Assembly (NCBI GenBank): GCA_050250695.1
Contig: JBFWOE010000003.1
Location: forward strand, 6,160 to 70,159
Origin: Ga0077527 sp050250695
GTDB lineage: Bacteria; Pseudomonadota; Gammaproteobacteria; Burkholderiales; SG8-41
DNA length: 64,000 nt
Direction: 5' to 3'
Positions 24,666 to 31,404 of this stretch are shown piece by piece. How positions within the stretch are numbered: the stretch's first letter is position 1; each line of letters starts with the position of its first letter. The notes beneath the pieces were generated by a model that was not told the origin of the DNA, ran no database searches, and worked only from the letters and a program-made list of their open reading frames with translations. The position numbers were made by a program, and so were the translations under genes.

Positions 24666-25601
24666 TTAAAAGATGCCTTGCCCGGTTTCCGACTTTAAAA
24701 GTGCCGCAAGCTGAGAACCAGATTTCAATTTTTCGATGAAGGTACAGCCAGCGTTGTCGCGCTGCCAATAAGGGCACGCCAGAAAATACGTGTCCAAGAG
24801 TCCCGTCGCATTCTGTTTGCGGCGAAGCACCATGTTCTCACCATGAACTGGACAGGTTGCCAGTTCGACTCCGCGATGGCCTTTAGCAAGATCCGACTTC
24901 AGATCACGTAGACGCGTGTCGATGACATCTTCCGTACCCTTGTCAGTGAGGATGATGCCAAACTCCTCGGCCGTCACGGAAAACTCCGGGGCGGTGGTAT
25001 CGGTCATCAATCCATAGTCGTTGCGTTGCAGTTTCTCGGTATGGATGCAGACCCGCTTATCTCCTTGATGGATATACCATCCCGTACACCCCCAATAAAA
25101 GTCCTTTGGCTCGGCGACCGAAAGATCGCGTTTCCATTGCAGCTTCATCGGTCGACCGCAGATGCGGCACGCCTTGCCGAGGGTGTCGGCGAAGGCGTTG
25201 TACTGGAGAACGTGTGTGGTCTCGAAATCGATGTCAACCTTGTCGATGACACTTTCAGACTCGATGATTTTTTCGGCAGCACGAACCTCTTTACCCTGAT
25301 TGAGTTCTGAAAGCAGTTGATCCCGCTCGACCCGCAGATCATCCCATCGCCGCCGCGCCCGATCATTCAGGCCGCCACTCGACATGCGCTGATTTCGCAA
25401 ATGCATGATCTCGTCGTTCACCGAACGTAAGCGATCTTTCTTGCGGGTCAGGTCATCGACAAAATTTGCGCCAGTAGCACCGCCTTGCCGCTTGTAGGCT
25501 TCATACCCACGCTTGATGTCAGCAATCACTTGAACCGTGGTGTCCACCAGAACACCGAGCAGTGTGCCAAAGCCATTGGCTAGACGGTCAAGAAAACCCA
25601 T
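24666..25601 (-). CDS. Unrecognised protein with tandem zinc-ribbon-like modules
   Basis: 311 residues, last gene of a three-gene operon. The N-terminus (GFLDRLANGFGTLLGVLVDTT) is amphipathic or membrane-touching, then ~50-120 is a charged coiled coil (LTRKKDRLRSVNDEIMHLRNQR). Two cysteine modules follow: CRICGRPMKL with later WGC and C near 145-185, and CPVHGENMVL with LACPYW and GC near 250-286. Their spacing resembles topoisomerase C4 zinc ribbons, which bind single-stranded DNA. ATG 25601 overlaps the upstream stop (TGATG), with AAGGAG just before; a GTG at 25604 is also in frame. Inference: DNA- or RNA-binding partner of the neighbouring nuclease-like protein. Confidence 0.7.
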   Translation of the reverse strand: MGFLDRLANGFGTLLGVLVDTTVQVIADIKRGYEAYKRQGGATGANFVDDLTRKKDRLRSVNDEIMHLRNQRMSSGGLNDRARRRWDDLRVERDQLLSELNQGKEVRAAEKIIESESVIDKVDIDFETTHVLQYNAFADTLGKACRICGRPMKLQWKRDLSVAEPKDFYWGCTGWYIHQGDKRVCIHTEKLQRNDYGLMTDTTAPEFSVTAEEFGIILTDKGTEDVIDTRLRDLKSDLAKGHRGVELATCPVHGENMVLRRKQNATGLLDTYFLACPYWQRDNAGCTFIEKLKSGSQLAALLKSETGQGIF

Positions 25602-26584
25602 CACACTTCTCCTTGTAGCAACCGGCCTTGTTGCGCCAGTCGCATCGAAAGCATCCGATCGGTATCCGCACGGTACGATCTGAGGATGGCTTCCTGATTC
25701 CAGAAGTGATCAAACAAGAGACCTCCTGCGAATGCAGCAGGGATGGCCAGCAGCCCGCCACCGACGGCATAGACCGCAGCACCCGCGAGATTCGCCGCAA
25801 CAATGCGCTGACCTCGGCGGGCAGTCGCCAGTTTGAACTGGTCAAGCGACCGTTGCCCGACCGACACCTTGTACCCCTCCCATGTCGCGATTGCGACCAG
25901 AGGGAATAGTGGGCTGAAGTAGTCGAGAAATTGATCGGCGACCGAATCGTCCATTACATCGATAGCCGACGACACCTGGTCACGCAGGTCATCCTCGCTA
26001 ATGCCGCTATCGAGTACCAATCCAGTATGAGCGACGTCGTGAGTAGCCAGTATCTCTATGTCAGGGTAGCGATGCAACGCTTCCTTGATGTAACCAGCGC
26101 TATCGGTCGCTTTCAGCTGTAAGTAATCGGCGGTTGCACCGTCAGGGCCGATGATACGCATATCCCAGCCTGGCTGGTTTAACGATTCGGCCAACTCCGC
26201 GCGGTAGCCATCCGGCAGTAAGACTGGCCCAACCTGCTCACCGGCGTTCAATCGATCGGCAACCAAATACTCGAAGTACTTTCCCTTGGCAGTATTGACA
26301 GATCCTTGTAGTTCTTCGTGGCTAAGGTCAAAGAATCGCTCATCTGACAACGATGGGTTCGTGACTCGGATCGCCTCTACTAGGCGAGGTTCCAAATCTG
26401 ATCGGTCTTGATCGAGCAATATCTCTGCTGAAGCAGCAGTCAATGTCAGATCGAACAGGGATTCTCGATTGGCCTTCAAATATCGCTGGAATGCGTCATA
26501 GAACTGCTCACCGGCGGGTCGATCACCGACTGCACCATATTGACGACTCAGCATGCTCAACTTGGAGCTGGGGACAAGACTCAT
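25601..26584 (-). CDS. Unrecognised PD-(D/E)XK-nuclease-like protein with hydrophobic C-terminus
   Basis: 327 residues, middle gene of the operon. GKYFEYLVADRL (Glu105), PGWDMRIIG (Asp141) and ADYLQLKAT (Gln156, Lys158) reproduce the E...D...(E/Q)xK order and spacing of PD-(D/E)XK nucleases, with the QxK variant known from several of them. IEILATHDVA follows as the next strand. From ~225 the protein turns hydrophobic: SPLFPLVAIATW and ANLAGAAVYAVGGGLLAIPAAFAGGLLF (264-291, glycine-zipper-like), suggesting membrane insertion. ATGA overlap with the upstream gene. No named family was recognised; nuclease activity is inferred from the motif pattern only. Confidence 0.7.
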   Translation of the reverse strand: MSLVPSSKLSMLSRQYGAVGDRPAGEQFYDAFQRYLKANRESLFDLTLTAASAEILLDQDRSDLEPRLVEAIRVTNPSLSDERFFDLSHEELQGSVNTAKGKYFEYLVADRLNAGEQVGPVLLPDGYRAELAESLNQPGWDMRIIGPDGATADYLQLKATDSAGYIKEALHRYPDIEILATHDVAHTGLVLDSGISEDDLRDQVSSAIDVMDDSVADQFLDYFSPLFPLVAIATWEGYKVSVGQRSLDQFKLATARRGQRIVAANLAGAAVYAVGGGLLAIPAAFAGGLLFDHFWNQEAILRSYRADTDRMLSMRLAQQGRLLQGEV

Positions 26585-26802
26585 GATGGTTTGACCAAAC
26601 TACGTATGCTGGCCAATTCCGTCTTGACCCGCTGCAATTCTGCTACCCACCCCGATGCCGAAATGCCTTCTGGCTCGAGCCCCAGTCCTTCCTCGATCCG
26701 GGATACCCGTCTTTCGATCCGCTGAATGAAGGTATCCATGCCCCCCAACACCTCTTCTACCATCAGTAGGTGCTGTTCAATTTGCGAGCGCAATTCGGTC
26801 AT
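26581..26802 (-). CDS. Small coiled-coil protein, first gene of island operon
   Basis: 73 residues: two amphipathic helices with heptad-like spacing (IEQHLLMVEEVLGGMDTFIQ and ERRVSRIEEGLGLE; then WVAELQRVKTELASIRSLV). Not recognised. GAGGAAC lies just before the ATG at 26802, and the stop overlaps the next ATG (ATGA), so the three genes are translationally coupled. It could be an oligomerisation, sensor or immunity-like subunit of the operon; nothing in the sequence decides. Confidence 0.6.
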   Translation of the reverse strand: MTELRSQIEQHLLMVEEVLGGMDTFIQRIERRVSRIEEGLGLEPEGISASGWVAELQRVKTELASIRSLVKPS

Positions 26803-26832
26803 CGTCAGTTCCTCGAACAGTTTCGTACTGCC

Positions 26833-27057
26833 TCAGCCGGCTTTCACAAGAAAGCTCCCATCCAGCTCATCAATCCCCGAGCACCTGATCATCACCATGA
26901 CGCGGTCGATCTCTTCGCGATAGATTTCAATCCCTCTTGCAGCCCCCGCCTCGCCAGCCACCGCTAGCCCGTAGAGCGTGGCGCGGCCGATCACCACGGC
27001 ATTCGCGCCCAGCGCGAGGCCCTTGATCACATTCGAGCCGCGGCGAAAACTGCTCGC
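26833..27057 (-). pseudogene. Truncated FMN-dependent alpha-hydroxyacid dehydrogenase (C-terminal remnant)
   Basis: The reverse strand from ~27057 to a stop at 26833 encodes SSFRRGSNVIKGLALGANAV, then IGRATLYGLAVAGEAG and IYREEIDRVMVMIRC. This is the C-terminal end of L-lactate/mandelate-type dehydrogenases, where G-x-R-R-G-x-D-V-x-K-A-L-A-L-G-A binds the FMN phosphate. Some 300 upstream residues, including the catalytic His, are missing, and the similarity stops abruptly against a short AT-richer stretch. It cannot be an active enzyme and marks a recombination or deletion point beside the operon. Confidence 0.7.
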
Positions 27058-27077
27058 TTAAAGTACCGGAGTAGAAA

Positions 27078-27105
27078 TTTTTATCGGTAATCGTAGACAT
27101 CACAA
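27078..27105 (-). promoter_or_regulatory. Weak promoter-like pair upstream of the dehydrogenase remnant
   Basis: On the reverse strand TTGTGA (27105-27100) and TAAAAA (27083-27078) are 16 bp apart in an AT-rich gap downstream of the antitoxin gene. It would read through the remnant into the three-gene operon. The match is modest and could be chance. Confidence 0.2.
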
Positions 27106-27114
27106 AAATATCAG

Positions 27115-27399
27115 CTACGCAGCCAGCTTCATGACCTTCAACTGCTTGCGCCGCTGCTCGGCGTGCCAGAGATCGTACTGGGTTTGCTGATTGATCCAGC
27201 TCTCGGCTGAGGTTCCAAAAGCGATCGACAGGCGCACAGCCATTTCGGGGCTGATGCCAGCGCGTCCATTCAGGATCGCAGAAAGCGTTTTGCGACTCAC
27301 ATCGAGCGCCTTTGCGGCATGCGTCACCGTAATATTGAGCGGTTCCAGGCAAAGCGCCTTGATGATTTCTCCGGGGTGCGGTGGATTGTGCATGCGCAT
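27115..27399 (-). CDS. higA: HigA-type addiction module antitoxin, orphan
   Basis: 94 residues starting MRMHNPPHPGEIIK. The N-terminal HPGEI motif, the XRE-type helix-turn-helix (VTHAAKALDVSRKTLSAILNGRAGISPEMAVRLSIAFGTS) shown by its key parts AAKALDVSRKTLSAILNGR, and the C-terminal WINQQTQYDLWHAE are classic HigA/VapI. In higBA modules the toxin gene higB lies directly upstream; here the 138 bp upstream hold only an operator and AT-rich DNA, so the toxin is missing. The frame extends to 27486, but the promoter and operator lie there, so the ATG at 27399 is chosen. Confidence 0.88.
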   Translation of the reverse strand: MRMHNPPHPGEIIKALCLEPLNITVTHAAKALDVSRKTLSAILNGRAGISPEMAVRLSIAFGTSAESWINQQTQYDLWHAEQRRKQLKVMKLAA

Positions 27400-27434
27400 G
27401 ATGCTGCCTTTCAGTGAGAGTCCTCGCGTAGCAG

Positions 27435-27453
27435 TGTAACCAACGGCGTTACA
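27435..27453. promoter_or_regulatory. Candidate HigA operator
   Basis: TGTAAC (27435-27440) and GTTACA (27448-27453) form a perfect 6-bp dyad with a 7-bp centre, 36 bp upstream of the antitoxin ATG. HigA proteins repress their own promoters through such dyads, so this is a likely autoregulatory site. Confidence 0.5.
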
Positions 27454-27505
27454 AGTCGGAGCACAAAATCTGCAATTTTCCACCAAAAACTATATAAATA
27501 ATTTA

Positions 27506-27524
27506 ATAAAATCAAATACTTATT
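27506..27524 (+). repeat. AT-rich 19-bp motif, copy 2
   Basis: AATAAAATCAAATACTTAT in the gap between the antitoxin gene and the TSUP gene stop; one mismatch to copy 1 in rlmL and one to the inverted copy at 50316-50334. The surrounding 45 bp are strongly A+T-rich. Confidence 0.4.
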
Positions 27525-27537
27525 ATCATTCTCTGGG

Positions 27538-28290
27538 TCAGCGCAACACCCGCAGGATCAGCGACACCCCGATCAGCAGCAGCAGCACCCCGATCACCTT
27601 CAATAGCGTCTCGCGCGAGGCTTTCAGCTGGATGCGGTGGCCGGCCCAGATGCCGCCGAGCGCGAAGGGCATCAGCAGCAGCGCGCCGAGGATGCGGTCC
27701 CACAGCATCAGGCCGCCGATAAGGAAGACCAGCGCGCGGATCGAGGTCGACAGCAGCACCATGTTCGACAGCGTGGCGCGCAGCACCGCCTTGTCGGGCA
27801 GGCGGCGCGACAGGTAGATCGCGTAGGGCGGCGCGCCGACGCCGAACAGCGTGCCCGCCGCGCCGCCGCAGAATCCGGAGATCACCGCCCAGGGATGGCG
27901 CGCGATGCCGACCTGGGGCGCCCGCGCCAGCAGCGAGTAGATGCCGTAGACGAAGAGGAAGACGCCGAAGGCGGCGATGGTCGCCTGCTGCGGGATGGTC
28001 ACCAGAGCGGTGACGCCGGCCACCGCGCCGGCGAGCGAACACGGCGCCATCCATTTCAGTTCGCCGCGGTCGGCGTCTTTCGAGAATCGCGAGCCCAGCG
28101 CAAAAGCCGCCGAGACGTCGAGGATCACGCACATCGGCAGCACGAAATCGAGCGGGAAAAAAAACGACAGCGCCGGCACGGTGAACATCGCCGCGCCGAA
28201 GGCGGTGATGCCGAAAATGACATAGGAGCCGGCAACGATGGCGGCACAGGCCGCGTAGGTTGCCAGGCCGAACGGGATATCAATCAACAA
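27538..28290 (-). CDS. TSUP (TauE/SafE) family membrane transporter
   Basis: 250 residues with about eight helices. VIFGITAFGAAMFTVPALSFFFPLDFVLPMCVILD and the second-half repeat VISGFCGGAAGTLFGVGAPPYAIYL, recognisable by SGFCGGAAGTLFGVGAPP, are the paired motifs of the TauE/SafE family, proposed exporters/importers of sulfite, sulfoacetate or other small anions. The substrate is not determinable. It returns to core-like base composition and closes the island. A terminator lies 12 bp upstream of its start, so it has its own promoter. Confidence 0.88.
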   Translation of the reverse strand: MLIDIPFGLATYAACAAIVAGSYVIFGITAFGAAMFTVPALSFFFPLDFVLPMCVILDVSAAFALGSRFSKDADRGELKWMAPCSLAGAVAGVTALVTIPQQATIAAFGVFLFVYGIYSLLARAPQVGIARHPWAVISGFCGGAAGTLFGVGAPPYAIYLSRRLPDKAVLRATLSNMVLLSTSIRALVFLIGGLMLWDRILGALLLMPFALGGIWAGHRIQLKASRETLLKVIGVLLLLIGVSLILRVLR

Positions 28291-28301
28291 TATTCACCAA
28301 G

Positions 28302-28329
28302 AAAAACGCCGGCCTTGCGCCGGCGTTTT
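28302..28329 (-). terminator. Intrinsic terminator after pilU
   Basis: An 11-bp perfect stem AAAACGCCGGC / GCCGGCGTTTT with loop CTTGC, 20 bp after the pilU stop. On the reverse strand it ends in TTTTT, and on the forward strand in TTTT, so it can act in both directions. It separates pilTU from the TSUP gene. Confidence 0.85.
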
Positions 28330-28349
28330 GCATGAATACAGCCGCAGCA

Positions 28350-29486
28350 TCAGACGAGATTCAAATGTTCGATTCCCGTCATCACGTCCTTGTCCTTGGC
28401 GTCCTTGCTGTTCAGCTTGATCATCAGCCGCAGCTCGTTCATCGAGTCGGCGTTGCGCAGCGCGTCCTCGTAGCTGATCTCGCCGGCTTCGTAGAGGTCG
28501 AACAGGTGCTGGTCGAAGGTCTGCATGCCCAGTTCGCGCGATTTGGCCATGATGCCCTTGATCTCGTGCACCTCGCCCTTGAAGATCATGTCGGAAATCA
28601 GCGGCGAATTGAGCAGGATCTCGACCGCGGCGGCGCGGCCCTTGCCGTCCTTTTTCGGGATCAGCCGCTGCGAGATCAGCGCGCGGATGTTCAGCGACAG
28701 GTCCATCAGCAGCTGGTGTTTGCGCTCTTCCGGGAAGAAGTTGATGATGCGGTCCAGCGCCTGGTTGGCGCTGTTGGCGTGCAACGTGGCCATCGCCAGA
28801 TGGCCGGTTTCGGCAAAGGCAATGGCGTGATCCATGGTCTCACGGTCGCGGATCTCGCCGATCAGGATCACGTCGGGCGCCTGGCGCAGCGTGTTTTTCA
28901 GCGCGGCGTGCCAGGAATCGGTATCGACGCCGACTTCACGCTGGGTGACCACGCAGTTCTTGTGATCGTGCACGTATTCAATCGGATCCTCGATGGTGAT
29001 GATGTGGCCGTAGCTGTTTTCGTTGCGGTAGCCCATCATCGCCGCCAGCGACGTCGATTTGCCGGAACCCGTGCCGCCAACCATGATCACCAGGCCGCGC
29101 TTGGTCATCACCACGTCCTTCAGCACCGGCGGCAGCTTGAGGTCGTCGAACTTCGGAATCGAGGTGTTGATGGTCCGCAGCACCATGCCGACGCGGCCCT
29201 GCTGCATGAAGGCATTGACGCGGAAGCGGCCGATGTCGCCGGGACTGACCGCGAAATTGCATTCCTTGGTCGCCTCGAATTCACCCGCCTGCTTGTCGTT
29301 CATGATGCCGCGCGCGAGCTCGGCGGTGTGCTGCGCCGTCAGCGTCTGCTGCGCTACCGGGGTCATCTTGCCGTCGAGCTTGATCGCCGGCGGGAAACCC
29401 ACCGTGATGAACAGGTCGGAGGCCTTTTTCGCGACCATTGCCCGCAGCAGATCGTGCATGAACTTGACTGCCTGTTCTCTTTCCAT
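28350..29486 (-). CDS. pilU: Type IV pilus retraction ATPase PilU
   Basis: 378 residues. ASDLFITVGFPPAIKLDGKM begins the N-terminal domain; Walker A GGTGSGKSTSLAAM, Asp box ITIEDPIEYVHDHKNC, Walker B VILIGEIRDRETMD and His box LATLHANSANQALDRIINFF follow. The C-terminal tail (DAKDKDVMTGIEHLNLV) and the sequence LFITVGFP rather than LHLSSGLP mark it as PilU. PilU is an accessory motor that needs PilT for forceful pilus retraction. It lies 51 bp after pilT, and the gap contains 7-mer repeats and an AAGGAG site. Confidence 0.96.
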   Translation of the reverse strand: MEREQAVKFMHDLLRAMVAKKASDLFITVGFPPAIKLDGKMTPVAQQTLTAQHTAELARGIMNDKQAGEFEATKECNFAVSPGDIGRFRVNAFMQQGRVGMVLRTINTSIPKFDDLKLPPVLKDVVMTKRGLVIMVGGTGSGKSTSLAAMMGYRNENSYGHIITIEDPIEYVHDHKNCVVTQREVGVDTDSWHAALKNTLRQAPDVILIGEIRDRETMDHAIAFAETGHLAMATLHANSANQALDRIINFFPEERKHQLLMDLSLNIRALISQRLIPKKDGKGRAAAVEILLNSPLISDMIFKGEVHEIKGIMAKSRELGMQTFDQHLFDLYEAGEISYEDALRNADSMNELRLMIKLNSKDAKDKDVMTGIEHLNLV

Positions 29487-29489
29487 GCC

Positions 29490-29530
29490 TGGCTCCTTCT
29501 TGGATCTTGGATATTGCCTGTTGCCGGTGC
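29490..29530 (-). repeat. Degenerate 7-bp repeats in the pilT-pilU gap
   Basis: Reading the reverse strand: GGCAACA, GGCAATA, TCCAAGA, TCCAAGA, then AGGAGCC. These 7-mers fill most of the 51-bp gap and run into the pilU ribosome-binding site. Same style as the tracts at 11294-11380 and 31370-31465. Confidence 0.5.
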
Positions 29531-29537
29531 CGCAAGC

Positions 29538-30578
29538 CTAGCGGAATGCGTCCTTGTTCATCGCCTTGCCGCGCGCCTCGTCCACCGACACGATGTTGCG
29601 CTTGACCAGGTCCTGCAGGTTCTGGTCCAGCGTCTGCATGCCGAGCTGGGCGCCGGTCTGGATCGCCGAATACATCTGCGCCACCTTGTTCTCGCGGATC
29701 AGGTTGCGGATAGCCGGCGTGCCGACCATGATCTCGTGGGCCGCGGCGCGGCCGCTGCCGTCCTTGGTTTTCAGCAGCGTCTGTGAAATCACCGCGCGCA
29801 GTGATTCGGACAGCATCGCGCGCATCATTTCCTTTTCCTCGGCCGGGAACACGTCGATGATGCGGTCGATGGTTTTGGCCGCGGAACTGGTGTGCAGCGT
29901 TCCGAACACCAGGTGGCCCGTCTCGGCGGCGGTCAGCGCCAGGCGTATGGTTTCCAGGTCGCGCATCTCGCCGACGAGGATGATGTCCGGGTCTTCGCGC
30001 AGCGCCGAACGCAGCGCATTGGAGAACGACAGCGTGTGCGGGCCGACCTCGCGCTGGTTGATCAGGCATTTTTTCGATTCGTGGACAAACTCGATCGGGT
30101 CTTCGACGGTCAGGATGTGCCCCTGCTCGTTTTCATTGATGTGGTTGACCATCGCCGCCAGCGTGGTCGACTTGCCCGAACCCGTCGGCCCGGTCACCAG
30201 CACCACTCCGCGGGGCTGGTTGGCGATTTCGATGAACACCTTGGGCGCCTTCAGGTCTTCCAAGCTCAGCACCTTTGAGGGAATGGTACGGAACACGGCG
30301 CCGGCGCCGCGCTGCTGAACGAAGGCGTTGACGCGAAAACGCGCGAGGTTCGGGATCGCGAAGGAAAAGTCGCACTCGAGGTTTTCCTCGTAGAACTTGC
30401 GCTGGCCGTCATTCATGATGTCGTACACCATGGCATGGACGTCCTTGTGCTCGAGGGCGGGGAGGTTGATGCGGCGGATGTCGCCGTGCACGCGGATCAT
30501 CGGCGGCAGCCCGGAGGACAGGTGCAGGTCGGAAGCCTTGTTCTTGACTACGAAGGCGAGCAGTTCTGAGATGTCCAT
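29538..30578 (-). CDS. pilT: Type IV pilus retraction ATPase PilT
   Basis: 346 residues, canonical length. KNKASDLHLSSGLPPMIRVHGDI opens the N-terminal domain (recognisable by ASDLHLSSGLPP). Walker A is GPTGSGKSTTLAAM, Asp box LTVEDPIEFVHESKKC, Walker B IILVGEMRDLETIR, His box FGTLHTSSAAKTIDRIIDVF; the C-terminal AIRNLIRE motif, needed for retraction, reads TPAIRNLIRENK. PilT is the hexameric motor that depolymerises type IV pili for twitching and DNA uptake. It is divergent from yggS. Confidence 0.97.
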   Translation of the reverse strand: MDISELLAFVVKNKASDLHLSSGLPPMIRVHGDIRRINLPALEHKDVHAMVYDIMNDGQRKFYEENLECDFSFAIPNLARFRVNAFVQQRGAGAVFRTIPSKVLSLEDLKAPKVFIEIANQPRGVVLVTGPTGSGKSTTLAAMVNHINENEQGHILTVEDPIEFVHESKKCLINQREVGPHTLSFSNALRSALREDPDIILVGEMRDLETIRLALTAAETGHLVFGTLHTSSAAKTIDRIIDVFPAEEKEMMRAMLSESLRAVISQTLLKTKDGSGRAAAHEIMVGTPAIRNLIRENKVAQMYSAIQTGAQLGMQTLDQNLQDLVKRNIVSVDEARGKAMNKDAFR

Positions 30579-30681
30579 TTATTTATAATTCCCTGGGAGG
30601 TGGGCGGTAAGATGCTTCATCAGCATGCAACAATGGGGAGATCCATGGGGGTCAACGCCGCCTGCTGGGCTCGTCGAAATT

Positions 30682-31404
30682 ATGGCCACAATCGCTGATA
30701 ACTTGCAAGCCGTGCACGCGCGGATTGCGCACGCGGCCGCACTGGCCGGCCGGCCCCCGGAAAACATCCGCCTGCTCGCGGTCAGCAAGACCTTCGGCGC
30801 CGCGCAGATCAGCGAAGCCTGGCATGCGGGGCAGCGTGCGTTCGGCGAAAATTTCGTGCAGGAAGCGCTGGACAAGATGCGCGAACTGCCCGGCTTCGCC
30901 ATCGAATGGCATTTCATCGGGCCGCTCCAGAGCAACAAGACGCGCCAGGTCGCGGAACATTTTTCGTGGGTGCACAGCATTGAGCGCGAAAAAACCGCGC
31001 GCCGCCTGAACGATGCGCGCCCTGCGCAGCTGCCGCCGCTCAACGTGCTGATCCAGGTCAATGTCAGCGGCGAAGCCAGCAAAAGCGGCGTGGCGCCCGG
31101 TGCCGAAGCTGCGCTGGCCGCGGCCATCCGCGCCCTGCCGCGCCTGCGGCTGCGCGGGTTGATGGCCATACCGGAACCGACACCCGATTCATCAATCTGT
31201 CATGAGCGCTTCGCACTGCTGCGCCGGCTGCAGCAGGGCCTGCACGCCGCTGACGGCAACATCGATACCCTGTCCATGGGCATGTCGGATGACCTGGAAG
31301 CCGCGATTGCCGAAGGCTCGACGATGGTGCGTGTGGGCACCGCCATTTTCGGCAGGCGGCAGGTCGCCAAAAGTGAACGGCAAGCAGTCAGCGGCAAGCG
31401 GTGA
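30682..31404 (+). CDS. yggS: YggS family pyridoxal phosphate homeostasis protein
   Basis: 240 residues from ATG 30682 (MATIADNLQAVHARI). LLAVSKTFGAAQISEAWHAGQ contains the PLP-binding Lys (SK); FGENFVQEALDK, EWHFIGPLQSNKTR, VNVSGEASKSGV, LRGLMAIPEP and LSMGMSDDLEAAI are the family blocks of the alanine-racemase-like barrel. It buffers free PLP and influences amino-acid balance; proC directly downstream is the standard neighbour. The frame back to 30625 lacks similarity. The 3' end is a 7-mer repeat tract that enters the coding sequence (residues RQAVSGKR). Confidence 0.93.
   Translation: MATIADNLQAVHARIAHAAALAGRPPENIRLLAVSKTFGAAQISEAWHAGQRAFGENFVQEALDKMRELPGFAIEWHFIGPLQSNKTRQVAEHFSWVHSIEREKTARRLNDARPAQLPPLNVLIQVNVSGEASKSGVAPGAEAALAAAIRALPRLRLRGLMAIPEPTPDSSICHERFALLRRLQQGLHAADGNIDTLSMGMSDDLEAAIAEGSTMVRVGTAIFGRRQVAKSERQAVSGKR

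Larger units (their letters stand above)
24570..27537. other. Lower-GC accessory island
   Basis: Between rlmL and the TSUP gene the base composition drops: a sampled row at 26341-26400 has 32 of 60 G+C, against 42 of 60 in a row of rlmL just outside (24421-24480). Codon choice shifts accordingly. The segment carries three unrecognised genes in one operon, a truncated dehydrogenase and an orphan antitoxin, and no housekeeping gene. These are signs of horizontal acquisition. No integrase, transposase or tRNA boundary was found; a 19-bp AT-rich motif lies near each side. Confidence 0.6.

Noticed and set aside
26927..27352. 141-codon reverse open frame across the antitoxin gene and dehydrogenase remnant
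   Set aside because: Different frame from both recognisable sequences; no family content.
28260..29786. 508-codon forward open frame opposite pilU and part of pilT
   Set aside because: Shadow of two complete ATPases on the reverse strand; no ribosome-binding site or domain.
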